Assembly (NCBI RefSeq): GCF_017114945.1
Contig: NZ_JABXKQ010000023.1
Span: 1-60,091, forward strand
Direction of reading: 5' to 3'
Source of the DNA: Nostoc sp. JL34
GTDB lineage: Bacteria; Cyanobacteriota; Cyanobacteriia; Cyanobacteriales; Nostocaceae
Length of the DNA stretch: 60,091 nt
Shown here one piece after another: positions 45,001 through 54,189 of the stretch (positions within the stretch are counted from its first letter, which is position 1; every line of letters begins with the position of its first letter). The notes beneath the pieces are model-generated. The model did not search any database. It was given only the letters and a program-made list of their open reading frames with translations, and had not been told where the DNA came from. The position numbers were made by a program, and so were the translations under genes.

Positions 45001-45576
45001 ATGCAAATAACACAACAGCGATACTATACCCCAGAGGAATATTTAGAGCTAGAAGAAGCTGCTGACTACAAAAGTGAATACATTGACGGGCAAATAATTC
45101 CTATGGTGGGTGGGACGATAAATCACAATCAAATAGCACTTAACTTGAGTACTGAGTTGAATTTTGCTTTTAAAAAGCAGAACTACCGGGTTTTCATGGG
45201 TGATGTTCGTCTATGGATACCCCAAAAGCTTACCTACACCTATCCAGATGTGATGATTCTGGCAGGTGAACCAGAGTTTTTTAACAACCGAAAGGATATA
45301 ATTCTGAATCCACAGATTATTGTTGAGGTTTTATTAAAATCTACTAAAGGCTGCGATCGCGAGGATAAATTTCAGGCTTACCGGACAATTTCTACGTTTC
45401 AAGAATATCTATTAATTGACCAAACTCGGATTCATATTGATCAATTTTCCAAAACTGGGAAAAAACAATGGACGCTTCGTGAATATGATGAAGAAGATGA
45501 AGCGATCGCATTTGTAACCGTACCCTTTGAGATTTCTCTACAGGATTTATACAACAAGGTAAACTTTGAGCCTTAA
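45001..45576 (+). CDS. Uma2 family (DUF820) PD-(D/E)XK endonuclease-like protein
   Basis: 191 residues from the ATG at 45001; a TTG at 44983 is in frame but less likely. YTPEEYLELEEAADYKSEYI, DGQIIPM, HNQIALNLSTEL, GDVRLWIP, YPDVMILAGEPEF and IIVEVLLKSTKGCDR are the standard blocks, with the acidic and Lys residues of a restriction-like fold. Cyanobacteria carry dozens of these. Function is unknown; proposed links are to mobile DNA or defence. Ends 68 bases before the nuclease-NTPase. Confidence 0.88.
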   Translation: MQITQQRYYTPEEYLELEEAADYKSEYIDGQIIPMVGGTINHNQIALNLSTELNFAFKKQNYRVFMGDVRLWIPQKLTYTYPDVMILAGEPEFFNNRKDIILNPQIIVEVLLKSTKGCDREDKFQAYRTISTFQEYLLIDQTRIHIDQFSKTGKKQWTLREYDEEDEAIAFVTVPFEISLQDLYNKVNFEP

Positions 45577-45644
45577 ATTATACTAGTATATTTATACTAA
45601 TAGCAGCCTCAAGCCGCTAATCTGTAGTATCTGCAAAGGATTAG

Positions 45645-48062
45645 ATGCTAATGAATATTGATCAAGCAAAAGAAAAATTTAACTCACTATATACAGAATT
45701 AACACAAAGCTGCATAAAAATTGAGACTGAACAGGATGCACGGTTCCAAGTTATTGACCGAATTTTGACAGAAGTTTTGGGATGGCAGAGAGAAGAAATT
45801 CTTACAGAGCCTCATACAGACAGTGGCTATATTGATTACCTAATAACGTCTAGAGGACGCAGCAGGCTTGTAGTGGAGGCGAAGCGAACATCAAAGCTAC
45901 TGATTGATACTCGTCAACCACGTATGGCTTGGTACAAAGTTGGTGGTTCTGCGCTTGAGTCAGCAGCAGATGGATTAAATCAAGCAAAACGCTATTGTAC
46001 TGACAAAGCTGTGTTGTTTTGTGCCTTGACAACAGGTTTTGAGTGGATTGGCTTCTGGGCCCTTCGTACTGACGGTAAGCCTCCAAGTGAGGGTAAAGCA
46101 ATTGCATTCCCTAACCTTGAATCTATTCAACAGAATTTTGCTACCTTCTACGACGTGTTCTCACGAGAGGGAATCTTAGAAGATTTATACAAAACGTACA
46201 TATATGAGGCGGAAGGATTAAAAATTAGTCATAATGAATCTCTTTATTCAGTACTTGAGAATTCTGATAGATATTTACTTACAAAGTCTGCATTATTCAA
46301 AGATATTGAGAATGTCTACCACAGCTTTTTCACTAGTATGTCAGGGGAAGACGATCCTGATATGCTTGCCAAATGTTTTGTGGAATCAAAAGAAAGTAGA
46401 GAAGCCGATGAAAATTTACAAAAAATAACACGAAACTTATTGAATAGAATTGATATTGTTAATTCAGCGAAGGGTATTGAGCTACAAAATCAAATCCGTA
46501 ATGCTGTAGAATTACAAAAAGGAGAATTTGTTTTAATAATAGGTAATAAAGGAGCTGGTAAAACTACATTTATCGATAGATTTTTTCGTTTAATATTAGA
46601 CAAGAGTCTTAGAGAAAATTGTTTATTAATTAGGGTTGATTTAGCTGATTCTAATGGGGAAAAAGCTACTATTACTAGTTGGCTAACAGAGAAACTCAAA
46701 ATTGAGTTAGAAAATGGCTTGTTTAAGGGTGAATATCCATCATATAGCGAACTTCAAGGAGTATTTTATCAAGAATATCAAAGATGGAGATGTGGTGAGC
46801 GGAAGCCTTTGTATGAAAGGAACAAAAATGAATTTAAGGAAAAATTTGGAGAATATATTGCAGATTTTACTGAAAAACATCCAGATGATTATGTAATGAA
46901 ATTGATTAAAAATGCTACTAAAGCAAGAGGATTAATGCCATGTATAGTTTTTGATAACACTGATCATTTCCCACAGATATTCCAAGAAGCAGTGTTTCAA
47001 TATGCACAATCTATATATAGAAAAGTTTTTTCATTTATTATTTGTCCAATAACAGATCGAACGATTTGGCAGTTGTCAAAGTCAGGCCCACTACAGTCAT
47101 ATGAAAATCAAGCTTTTTATCTTCCTGTACCGTCTACAAAAGACGTTTTAGCTAAACGGATAGAATTCATAAAAGAAAAAGCAATAGAAGATTCAGAAGG
47201 GAGTAAAAAATACTTTACTAAAAAAGGTATTCGCTTATCAATTCCTAACATTAGTGCTTTTGCTTTTGCTGTAGAAGATATATTTATTAATGAAGATTAC
47301 ATAGGACGCATAGTAGGGTGGCTCTCTAATCATGATATCAGAAGAAGTTTACAAATTGCTCGAAGAATTATCACTTCACCTATTATTGAGATTTCTGTAC
47401 CTGTAAATGCTTATGTAATTGGTAAAAAGTCTCACATCAGTCATTGGCAAATAAAAAAAGCACTATTAGTTGGAGATTATAATCACTTTTATCAAAAAGA
47501 TAGCAATTTTATTTTAAATCTTTTTGAAGTTCAACCTAGCAGTATCACAAGCCCACTACTGAGGTTATCTATACTACGCTTATTATCTGACACATATTCT
47601 GAGAACTCAGATGCAGAAAAGAATTATCTGTATATTGATGATATTTTAAATTATTTTGAGCCTGTAACAATCAACAGGATTCTAGTTAAGGAACACTTAA
47701 AGGCTCTTCTGGATTATCGCCTCATTGAAACCTATGACCCAACTGATGCAAATATTTACGAATCACAAAGAGTTAAAATTACTCCTTGCGGACGTATACA
47801 TTACGAATTTGCTGTTGAAGAAAAAGAAGGAATTTATATAGGTCAAATGGCTTTAAATACGCCTATCGCTAGTCAAAGTTATCTTATGCGTGTGCGTGAT
47901 TTTCTTAAAAAGAAAAGAACTCGACAAGATTGGGTAGTTATTATTAAATTATTTGTTGAATATTGCTTGCAACAAGATAGTCTATATATTTCTTTACCTC
48001 AAAAACAAATTTATGATAGCCAAAGAAAATTACGAGAACGCATCAGTCAACGTTGGACTTAA
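45645..48062 (+). CDS. PD-(D/E)XK-like nuclease fused to P-loop NTPase, defence-like
   Basis: 805 residues. Residues 1-160: restriction-like domain of HsdR-N type, with Glu27/29 in a helix, Asp64 in GYIDYLI and the E78-A-K80 pair in RLVVEAKR. About 290-560: P-loop NTPase with Walker A IIGNKGAGKTTF (K306) and Walker B CIVFDNTDHF (D437, D440). About 640-740: winged-helix-like segment (VKEHLKALLDYRLIETYD, VKITPCGRIHYEF). Nuclease plus ATPase plus sensor-like C-terminus is the plan of many single-gene antiphage effectors such as Avs/STAND proteins, but I do not recognise the family. The gene is AT-rich compared with neighbours, suggesting transfer. The ATG at 45651 is a possible alternative start. 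Soluble. Confidence 0.75.
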   Translation: MLMNIDQAKEKFNSLYTELTQSCIKIETEQDARFQVIDRILTEVLGWQREEILTEPHTDSGYIDYLITSRGRSRLVVEAKRTSKLLIDTRQPRMAWYKVGGSALESAADGLNQAKRYCTDKAVLFCALTTGFEWIGFWALRTDGKPPSEGKAIAFPNLESIQQNFATFYDVFSREGILEDLYKTYIYEAEGLKISHNESLYSVLENSDRYLLTKSALFKDIENVYHSFFTSMSGEDDPDMLAKCFVESKESREADENLQKITRNLLNRIDIVNSAKGIELQNQIRNAVELQKGEFVLIIGNKGAGKTTFIDRFFRLILDKSLRENCLLIRVDLADSNGEKATITSWLTEKLKIELENGLFKGEYPSYSELQGVFYQEYQRWRCGERKPLYERNKNEFKEKFGEYIADFTEKHPDDYVMKLIKNATKARGLMPCIVFDNTDHFPQIFQEAVFQYAQSIYRKVFSFIICPITDRTIWQLSKSGPLQSYENQAFYLPVPSTKDVLAKRIEFIKEKAIEDSEGSKKYFTKKGIRLSIPNISAFAFAVEDIFINEDYIGRIVGWLSNHDIRRSLQIARRIITSPIIEISVPVNAYVIGKKSHISHWQIKKALLVGDYNHFYQKDSNFILNLFEVQPSSITSPLLRLSILRLLSDTYSENSDAEKNYLYIDDILNYFEPVTINRILVKEHLKALLDYRLIETYDPTDANIYESQRVKITPCGRIHYEFAVEEKEGIYIGQMALNTPIASQSYLMRVRDFLKKKRTRQDWVVIIKLFVEYCLQQDSLYISLPQKQIYDSQRKLRERISQRWT

Positions 48063-48177
48063 GTAAAAATTCATTATCAGGATGCTAAATAATCAAACCT
48101 CACCCTATCCTTTCCCCACCCTGCCCGATAAACTTAGATAAAATCACTATGGTGCTAGTTAACCTTCCCTAAATCTG

Positions 48178-50769
48178 ATGAAAAGCGATCGCCCCTCTCC
48201 CCCACTCTCTCTTCAACGTCCCGAACTACTCGCGCCAGCAGGTAATTGGGACTGTGCTAAAGCTGCTGTGGAAAATGGGGCAGATGCGATTTACTTCGGT
48301 TTGGATCGGTTTAACGCCAGAATGCGGGCAGAAAATTTTACTGAGGCGGACTTACCCCAATTGATGAAATTCCTCCACCGTCGGGGCGTAAAGGGTTATG
48401 TCACTGTCAACACACTAATATTTCCCAAAGAACTAGCAGAAGCACAGCAATATCTCCGCACAATTATTGCAGCAGGTGTAGATGCGGTGATTGTTCAGGA
48501 TGTGGGTATATGCCGTCTCATCCGTCACCTGTCGCCTGATTTTCCTATCCATGCTTCAACCCAAATGACCATCACCAGTGCGGCTGGGGTGGAATTTGCC
48601 AAGTCACTCGGCTGTCAATTAGTAGTGCTGGCGCGTGAATGTTCTCTCAAGGAAATCAATAAAATTCAGCAGCAGATTGCCCTACAGGAAACTTCGCTGC
48701 CCTTGGAAGTCTTTGTTCACGGTGCTTTGTGTGTAGCGTATTCCGGTCAGTGTTTGACTAGTGAGGCTTTAGGCGGACGTTCTGCTAACCGAGGTGAATG
48801 TGCCCAAGCTTGCCGGATGCCCTACGAGTTAATCGCTGATGGGCAAGTTGTGAATTTGAGCGATCGCAAATATTTACTTAGTCCTCAAGACTTAGCTGGA
48901 TTAGATGTTTTGCCAGATTTGGTCAAATCAGGAGTAACTTGTCTCAAGATTGAAGGTCGCCTAAAAGCTCCAGAGTATGTTGCTAATGTCACCCGTGTTT
49001 ATCGGCAAGCTTTGGATGGCGTGATGGAGGAATTGGAAAGACCTAACCCCCTAACCCCCTTCCCTACTAGCGTTGGGGGAATAAAAGCTCCCCTCTCCGT
49101 TTCGGAGAGGAGCTGGGGGAGAGGTCAATCAGATCAAGAACACTACAACCTAGAAATGGCATTTTCTCGCGGACTCTATACGGGTTGGTTTAGCGGGATT
49201 AATAATCAGGAACTAGTTCACGCCCGCTTTGGTAAAAAACGTGGGGTTTATTTAGGTGAAGTTACCCGCATTCACAACGAACAGGTAACAGTCAAATTGG
49301 AAGCACCTGTAAAACCAGGGGATGGAATTGTTTTTGACTGCGGTCATCCAGAGGCGAAGGAAGAAGGCGGCCGGGTTTATGCTGTGGTGTTCAAGGGTAA
49401 AGAAGCTATGTTGACCTTTGGTCGAAATGACTTGAACCTACGCCGAGTGCATATAGGCGATCGCATTTGGAAAACCAGCGATCCAGAACTCGATAAGCAA
49501 GTGCGTCAGAGTTTTGCTGGCGAGAACCCACAATTTCAGCGTCCCATTAATGTAGAAATTTATGGAGAAGTTGGTCAGCCATTGATTGCGATCGCCCGCG
49601 ATCGACTCGGTAATATTGTACAGCTAGAGTCTGCAATTTCACTGGTTGAAGCGCACACCAAACCCCTAGATACAGACCGTTTACAAGAACAATTCGGTCG
49701 TCTCGGTAACACACCTTTCTGTTTGGGAACGCTAACCAATCACCTCAGTGGTAACTTTATGCTGCCTGTAAGTGAGTTGAACCGGATGCGGCGGGAAATC
49801 GTGGTGCAGTTGGAAGAATTGCGGAGTCAATCCAAACGCTGGCAATTACATTCTGATGTCTCTTTTCAAGACTTACTTCCCTCTTCATCTCCCTCGTCTC
49901 CTTTATCTCCTTCACTCATCGTCCTAGTACGCAATCTCAAGCAACTCCAAGCCGCCCTCAAAGCTGGTGTTGAAACACTGTACTGTGAATTTGAAGATCC
50001 CCGCACCTACCGAGAAGCGGTGCAGCTAGTACGCCAAGCAGGACAACAATCCCCAGTCCCCACCATCTGGGTTGCACCTCCCCGAATTACTAAACCGGGG
50101 GAAAATTGGATTTTGCAGCAAGTCCGTGCTTCGGAAGCAGATGGCTATCTGATACGGAACTATGACCAATTGCAATTCTTTGCAGCAGACCGTTGTATCG
50201 GAGATTTTTCGCTCAACGTTGCTAATCCCTTAACAGCAGATTACTTTCAGCAACGCTTTGGTTTAGAACGGCTGACGGCTTCTTATGACCTAAATATTAA
50301 CCAACTTGAAGATTTACTCACCAGTTCTCCCCCCCAGTGGTTTGAGGTGACAATCCATCAGCATATACCGATGTTCCACATGGAGCATTGTGTTTTTTGT
50401 GCCTTTCTCTCGACAGGTACAGATTACACCAACTGTGGAAGACCTTGTGAAAAGCAGGAAGTGAAATTAAAAGACCGTGTAGGCAGCGAACACGTTCTCA
50501 AAGCAGATGTAGGTTGCCGCAATACTGTATTTAATGGCACTGCTCAAACTGGAGCCGAGTACGTACAGCGTCTGATAGAACTAGGATTACGTAACTTTCG
50601 CATCGAATTTGTGAATGAGACACCAGAGCAAGTGAGTAAAACAATACATTTTTATAGTCAACTATTGCAAGGTGAGATTACAGGTTCCCAACTCTGGCGT
50701 GAGTTGAAGTTGCAAAATCAACTGGGTGTGACTCGTGGCCCTATGGGAGTATCAGCACTGCGATCGTAA
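48178..50769 (+). CDS. Peptidase U32 family protein (collagenase-like, DUF3656 extension)
   Basis: 863 residues. LLAPAGNWDCAKAAVENGADAIYFG starts the U32 barrel. The iron-sulfur cysteines are in HGALCVAYSGQCLTS and NRGECAQACRMPYEL, and a third cluster near FCAFLSTGTDYTNCGRPCEK. LKIEGRLKAPEYVA is conserved. U32 enzymes are now linked to rRNA/tRNA hydroxylation and ubiquinone steps in addition to protease names; the role here is likely RNA modification. Two non-conserved inserts are seen: residues about 288-316 (a DNA repeat read in frame) and a Ser/Pro-rich linker about 565-580. ATG at 48178. Confidence 0.88.
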   Translation: MKSDRPSPPLSLQRPELLAPAGNWDCAKAAVENGADAIYFGLDRFNARMRAENFTEADLPQLMKFLHRRGVKGYVTVNTLIFPKELAEAQQYLRTIIAAGVDAVIVQDVGICRLIRHLSPDFPIHASTQMTITSAAGVEFAKSLGCQLVVLARECSLKEINKIQQQIALQETSLPLEVFVHGALCVAYSGQCLTSEALGGRSANRGECAQACRMPYELIADGQVVNLSDRKYLLSPQDLAGLDVLPDLVKSGVTCLKIEGRLKAPEYVANVTRVYRQALDGVMEELERPNPLTPFPTSVGGIKAPLSVSERSWGRGQSDQEHYNLEMAFSRGLYTGWFSGINNQELVHARFGKKRGVYLGEVTRIHNEQVTVKLEAPVKPGDGIVFDCGHPEAKEEGGRVYAVVFKGKEAMLTFGRNDLNLRRVHIGDRIWKTSDPELDKQVRQSFAGENPQFQRPINVEIYGEVGQPLIAIARDRLGNIVQLESAISLVEAHTKPLDTDRLQEQFGRLGNTPFCLGTLTNHLSGNFMLPVSELNRMRREIVVQLEELRSQSKRWQLHSDVSFQDLLPSSSPSSPLSPSLIVLVRNLKQLQAALKAGVETLYCEFEDPRTYREAVQLVRQAGQQSPVPTIWVAPPRITKPGENWILQQVRASEADGYLIRNYDQLQFFAADRCIGDFSLNVANPLTADYFQQRFGLERLTASYDLNINQLEDLLTSSPPQWFEVTIHQHIPMFHMEHCVFCAFLSTGTDYTNCGRPCEKQEVKLKDRVGSEHVLKADVGCRNTVFNGTAQTGAEYVQRLIELGLRNFRIEFVNETPEQVSKTIHFYSQLLQGEITGSQLWRELKLQNQLGVTRGPMGVSALRS
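49041..49125. repeat. Palindromic repeat inserted in frame in the U32 gene
   Basis: About 85 bases of CCCCCTAACCCCC-like and palindromic AGCTCCCCTCTCCG / CGGAGAGGAGCT sequence, ending in GGGGGAGAGGT. The reading frame stays open, giving a Pro/Gly/Ser-rich segment between VMEELERP and DQEHYNLEMAF. Confidence 0.75.
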
Positions 50770-50838
50770 TTGATTTTGCGATCGCCCAAAGCTAAATAGT
50801 CAACAATCAGATTCAATTAAAAACCATCATTGTTATTT

Positions 50839-51615
50839 ATGAATAATATTTCAACAAGCAATAATTGGGATACTTCCCTTTACGAAGATAAACACGCTTT
50901 TGTCTGGCAATATGGCGAAGACTTACTGAAATTACTAAACCCTCAGCCAGGAGAATCCATTTTGGATCTTGGCTGTGGGACTGGACAACTCACAGAAAAA
51001 ATTGCTCAAACTGGGGCTGAAGTAATGGGAGTTGATCATGCATCTGAGATGATTGAGAAGGCAAGACAAAACTATCCCCATATCCGTTTTGATGTTGCTG
51101 ATGCTAGAAATTTTCAAGTAGATAAGCCATTGGATGCTGTATTTTCCAACGCTGTATTACATTGGGTGAAAGAAGCAGATAGCGCGATCGCTTCCATCCA
51201 TCAATCCCTAAAACCTGGAGGGCGTTTTGTCGCAGAATTTGGTGGTAAGGGAAATGTACAGGCGATCGCCACAGCTTTATACAGCGCTTTAGAGTCCATT
51301 GGTATCCCTCAAGCACAAGTAGAGAATCCTTGGTATTACCCCAGTATTGGTGAATACAGCAGCCTACTAGAACAGCAAGGCTTTGATGTCATTTATGCTA
51401 TCCTGTTTCCTCGTCCCACTCCTTTAGCAGAGGGAGAAGCGGGCATAGCAAATTGGATTAAAATGTTCGCCAGCCCTTTCCTTACCGGACTTTCACCTAA
51501 GCAACAAATAGAAATAATTCCCGTCGTAGAAGAATATCTGAAGCCAACACTATATGAACAAGGAACTTGGACAGCAGATTATCGAAGAATTCGCATCGTT
51601 GCCATTAAACTTTAA
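50839..51615 (+). CDS. Class I SAM-dependent methyltransferase
   Basis: 258 residues from the ATG at 50839 (TTG at 50830 less likely). DTSLYEDKHAFVWQYGEDLL leads to the SAM motif ILDLGCGTGQLTE and VMGVDHA, then DAVFSNAVLHWV and LKPGGRFVAEFG. The layout resembles trans-aconitate-methyltransferase-like enzymes, acting on small molecules. Substrate unknown; stands alone. Confidence 0.9.
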   Translation: MNNISTSNNWDTSLYEDKHAFVWQYGEDLLKLLNPQPGESILDLGCGTGQLTEKIAQTGAEVMGVDHASEMIEKARQNYPHIRFDVADARNFQVDKPLDAVFSNAVLHWVKEADSAIASIHQSLKPGGRFVAEFGGKGNVQAIATALYSALESIGIPQAQVENPWYYPSIGEYSSLLEQQGFDVIYAILFPRPTPLAEGEAGIANWIKMFASPFLTGLSPKQQIEIIPVVEEYLKPTLYEQGTWTADYRRIRIVAIKL

Positions 51616-51669
51616 TGTGTGCGAATTTTAACTTGTACCTTCATGACGAATTATGAATTAGTATCAGTT

Positions 51670-52218
51670 ATGCATATACCCAAATTGTGCGATGCCTGCG
51701 GCGGGCGCAGCCATCGCCAGATATCATTTTCATTACTACTAACTATTAGCCTCACGACTTTACTAGTCCCGCCCTCACTAGCGCAAACCCCCTCAATACC
51801 GTCGCCTTCTAGTGCGCCTTTAGAACTAGACTTATTAACCAAGCCAAAAGACTACGTAATCACAGCTAACACCATTCATCCAGAACGATTAACCGTTCCC
51901 AGTTTATGGTGGGCACAACAAAACTCTGAGAAAAAGCTATTGGATAATTGGATAGCATATCCAGCTACTGACAAAGAACCTGCACGAGTAGACTTGATCG
52001 TGAATCAGCAAATTTGGAGTTTACTAGAGTATGTAGAGCGCTACGACTTCGTAAATCGCTTGGGTAGCGCTGCACGAAACTTTGGTTACAACGTCCGGGT
52101 ATTTAATTATCAAAAAGAACCCTTGGCAACCTATACTTGCAACTTTAATACAAGTCCAGCTTTATGCACTATCCAAACGACTGTTAAGAACAAGATAGGG
52201 TTACAGCGTTCACTCTAG
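51670..52218 (+). CDS. Secreted hypothetical protein
   Basis: 182 residues from the ATG at 51670; upstream ATGs are in repetitive AATTATGAATTA-like DNA. A basic n-region, a hydrophobic stretch (FSLLLTISLTTLLV) and an SLAQ cleavage site suggest export, followed by a Pro/Ser-rich linker and a beta-rich domain with SLWWAQQNSEKKLLDNWIAY and VDLIVNQQIWSLLEYVERY. The part before the signal helix (CDACGGRSH) comes from a palindromic repeat. Family not recognised but the fold is protein-like. Confidence 0.7.
   Translation: MHIPKLCDACGGRSHRQISFSLLLTISLTTLLVPPSLAQTPSIPSPSSAPLELDLLTKPKDYVITANTIHPERLTVPSLWWAQQNSEKKLLDNWIAYPATDKEPARVDLIVNQQIWSLLEYVERYDFVNRLGSAARNFGYNVRVFNYQKEPLATYTCNFNTSPALCTIQTTVKNKIGLQRSL
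51689..51717. repeat. REP-type hairpin inside the N-terminal coding part
   Basis: GCGATGCCTGCG gcggg CGCAGCCATCGC: 12-bp inverted arms with a single mismatch. It is in frame in the n-region of the signal peptide of the secreted protein. Confidence 0.65.
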
Positions 52219-52267
52219 TAATTTAGACTATACGTATTGTGCCTATGCCGAGTGCCATATACTGAAT

Positions 52268-52299
52268 CCCCACAGGGCTAAACTGGGGTTTTAATTTTT
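52268..52299 (+). terminator. Possible terminator
   Basis: CCCCA / TGGGG short stem with 11-nt loop, followed by TTTTAATTTTT. Weak stem, but T-rich tail; it comes just before the next small gene's ATG. Confidence 0.4.
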
Positions 52300-52303
52300 G
52301 CAG

Positions 52304-52510
52304 ATGAAATTCTCTGTGTATGACTATAGTGCTGGATGTGCATCCACGTTTTTGACTCTTCAATATGGGTTGCTGTCGTCTGCTATTTTTCTGCTAGTTT
52401 ATTTTGTGCTTAAAGCTGTGGCTAGCCGTCCACTCAGCAAACGCGAGCGAGTAGAGCAACTAGCTGAGGGAATGGCTAAAAGACAAAGGGAAAGACGCAC
52501 TCGTGAATAA
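52304..52510 (+). CDS. Small membrane protein, hypothetical
   Basis: 68 residues from the ATG at 52304. One hydrophobic segment (LQYGLLSSAIFLLVYFVLKAV) follows a short N-terminal part, then a basic/acidic, helical tail (KRERVEQLAEGMAKRQRERR). Unknown function. No ribosome site; the TTG at 52298 is also in frame. It is the last plus-strand gene before the accessory region. Confidence 0.55.
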   Translation: MKFSVYDYSAGCASTFLTLQYGLLSSAIFLLVYFVLKAVASRPLSKRERVEQLAEGMAKRQRERRTRE

Positions 52511-52584
52511 CCAATCTCTGATACCCATTCCCCAATTGTCTAGAGTCCCCATAAAAGTTTCAGTTACCCTGAATCCCCGGTGAG

Positions 52585-52896
52585 TTACTTGTGGTCAGTA
52601 GCTCCACCACGGATTACGATGTGAGCTTTGATTTCTAGAATGTCTCGGTCAAGAGCATCAAAGCGTTTCTCCATTTCATCGAATCCAAGAGCAATGCCAG
52701 TGGATATGTCTTTTTGATTACCTTTGAGGTGTTCAAAGTCACGCTTTGCCGCATAAGCTTTTGTAGCTGCATCTGCTGCCTTCTGGGTGGCTATTTCTTT
52801 ATCGAATTGAATTTTGTTAAACCACCAAACAACCCAACCTGATACAGCACAAACTAAAGCTAATAATAAACTCGCTACAGTTGCATCAAATTTCAT
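52585..52896 (-). CDS. Membrane-anchored coiled-coil protein, last gene of the accessory unit
   Basis: 103 residues. One N-terminal transmembrane segment (VASLLLALVCAVSGWVVWWF), then a charged, helical coiled-coil-like region (KAADAATKAYAAKRDFEHLK, MEKRFDALDRDILEIKAHI). The shape resembles small phage or mobile-element membrane proteins, such as holin/spanin-like or Bdr-type proteins, but there is no specific match. ATG start; 25 bases after the preceding gene. Confidence 0.65.
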   Translation of the reverse strand: MKFDATVASLLLALVCAVSGWVVWWFNKIQFDKEIATQKAADAATKAYAAKRDFEHLKGNQKDISTGIALGFDEMEKRFDALDRDILEIKAHIVIRGGATDHK

Positions 52897-52921
52897 TATT
52901 TAAAGAGCATTAATTTTAAAG

Positions 52922-53299
52922 TTAAGAATTAAACTCTTCTATCTTGAGTTTCCATCCAGCAAATGATGCTAATGGAAGTTGACCCACCCATTTAGACGAG
53001 AATCGACAAGATATTGACCTGATATAATATCCGGCTTCTCGCATTTGATGAGGAACTGGCAACTCATATACAATAATTTCATCGCGGACTGGAATGTATA
53101 CAATCTTTGATTTTGTAGATTCTGTATCTGGATACAAGAATTGTATATAGGCAGCACTTTGTATCTTCGTGCTGTTCCATCCTTGAATGTCCGTAATGGT
53201 TGTAGTGATTCTAAAAGTGTCACTTATTGCATTATTTGTAAATAATTGCCAGTTATCTGAAACTTGAACTTCACCAAGCAAGTTCCATGAAATGGTCAT
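52922..53299 (-). CDS. Hypothetical beta-rich protein of the accessory unit
   Basis: 125 residues, no signal or membrane helix. The pattern of alternating hydrophobic residues (SWNLLGEVQVSDNWQLFT, FRITTTITDIQGW, AYIQFLYPD, IVYIPVRDEIIVYELP) suggests a beta-sandwich, as in virion or tail decorations. Its ATG overlaps the previous gene's stop (TAATG). Not recognised. Confidence 0.65.
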   Translation of the reverse strand: MTISWNLLGEVQVSDNWQLFTNNAISDTFRITTTITDIQGWNSTKIQSAAYIQFLYPDTESTKSKIVYIPVRDEIIVYELPVPHQMREAGYYIRSISCRFSSKWVGQLPLASFAGWKLKIEEFNS

Positions 53300-53868
53300 C
53301 AGAAACGCGCTATTACTTCTTTTCCAAATTTCAGGAAGACTTCACCATGAGCGCCAAGAACCTCACGCTTAGTTCCGTTAGTTTTATTGAATAAGGTTCC
53401 AAAATTCGTGATGATGGTTGATAGAGTGAAAGCTCCTGTAGCAACAGAGAATGGAATGCTGTAGTGAGATTGATTGCCGTTTTTGTCATAGAATTTGACA
53501 TAACGGTTTCGAGTTGCAGTGGCAGGAACAACTATAGGAGTGTCATCTCCAAAGAACCAACTGACTGTAATCAACTTCCTTTTATCACCTCTGACCTTGG
53601 GAATTGATACTGCATTCTCTGGAACAGTTGCTAGCAGTCCAACTGAAGTCAAACCACCTAATTTTGTGTAAGCTTCTTTTTTTACTGTTACTGCTAGAAT
53701 CAGTCCTGCTTCCAAAGGATCGCGATAGTAAGCAGTATCATAATCATCAGCAGCTTGTGGTTTATATGCCTTTGGATTACTGATCAGATTTTGTCTTCGT
53801 TCTGCTTCTCTTGCTTTAGCTTTGTCTGCCCGCGCTTGAAGTTCTGCCGCACTCAACCTTCTAGCCAT
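53299..53868 (-). CDS. Hypothetical protein of the accessory unit with helical N-terminus
   Basis: 189 residues. The first 35 are basic/Ala-rich helix (RRLSAAELQARADKAKAREA), followed by a beta-rich domain with KLITVSWFFGDDTPIVVPAT and RNRYVKFYDKNGNQSHYSI. An AGGAAG sits ahead of the ATG on the minus strand, about 8-10 bases away. Coupled to the next gene by TAATG. Family not recognised. Confidence 0.65.
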   Translation of the reverse strand: MARRLSAAELQARADKAKAREAERRQNLISNPKAYKPQAADDYDTAYYRDPLEAGLILAVTVKKEAYTKLGGLTSVGLLATVPENAVSIPKVRGDKRKLITVSWFFGDDTPIVVPATATRNRYVKFYDKNGNQSHYSIPFSVATGAFTLSTIITNFGTLFNKTNGTKREVLGAHGEVFLKFGKEVIARF

Positions 53869-54189
53869 TCTGTATAACTTCCTGGATTAAATTCCTTGTA
53901 ACCGCTACGCTAACACCAGATTTTGGCTACTTTTTTACCCAGGAAACCTATAAGGTTTCCTATAAAATTGACTTATGTTGTTAGATTATCTAATTTGCAT
54001 TAAATACTTGTGTGTATAAGTACTATCAAAAACGCTTATTATGTTGATCATATCTAAGTGCTTTTGCGTAGAGGATTTAAGTTGTATATTAACTATTGGA
54101 AATTAACTCTAGCTATAAATAATTTTTTGCATCTTAATTTTACTTTTTTAATTAAGTTTATAAAATATGATTTTTATGATTTTCAACGA
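53869..54189. other. AT-rich gap inside the accessory unit
   Basis: About 320 bases, very AT-rich, the only long gap in the minus-strand set. It probably holds a promoter for the last three genes, and possibly a terminator for the upstream block. No gene or repeat seen. Confidence 0.4.
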
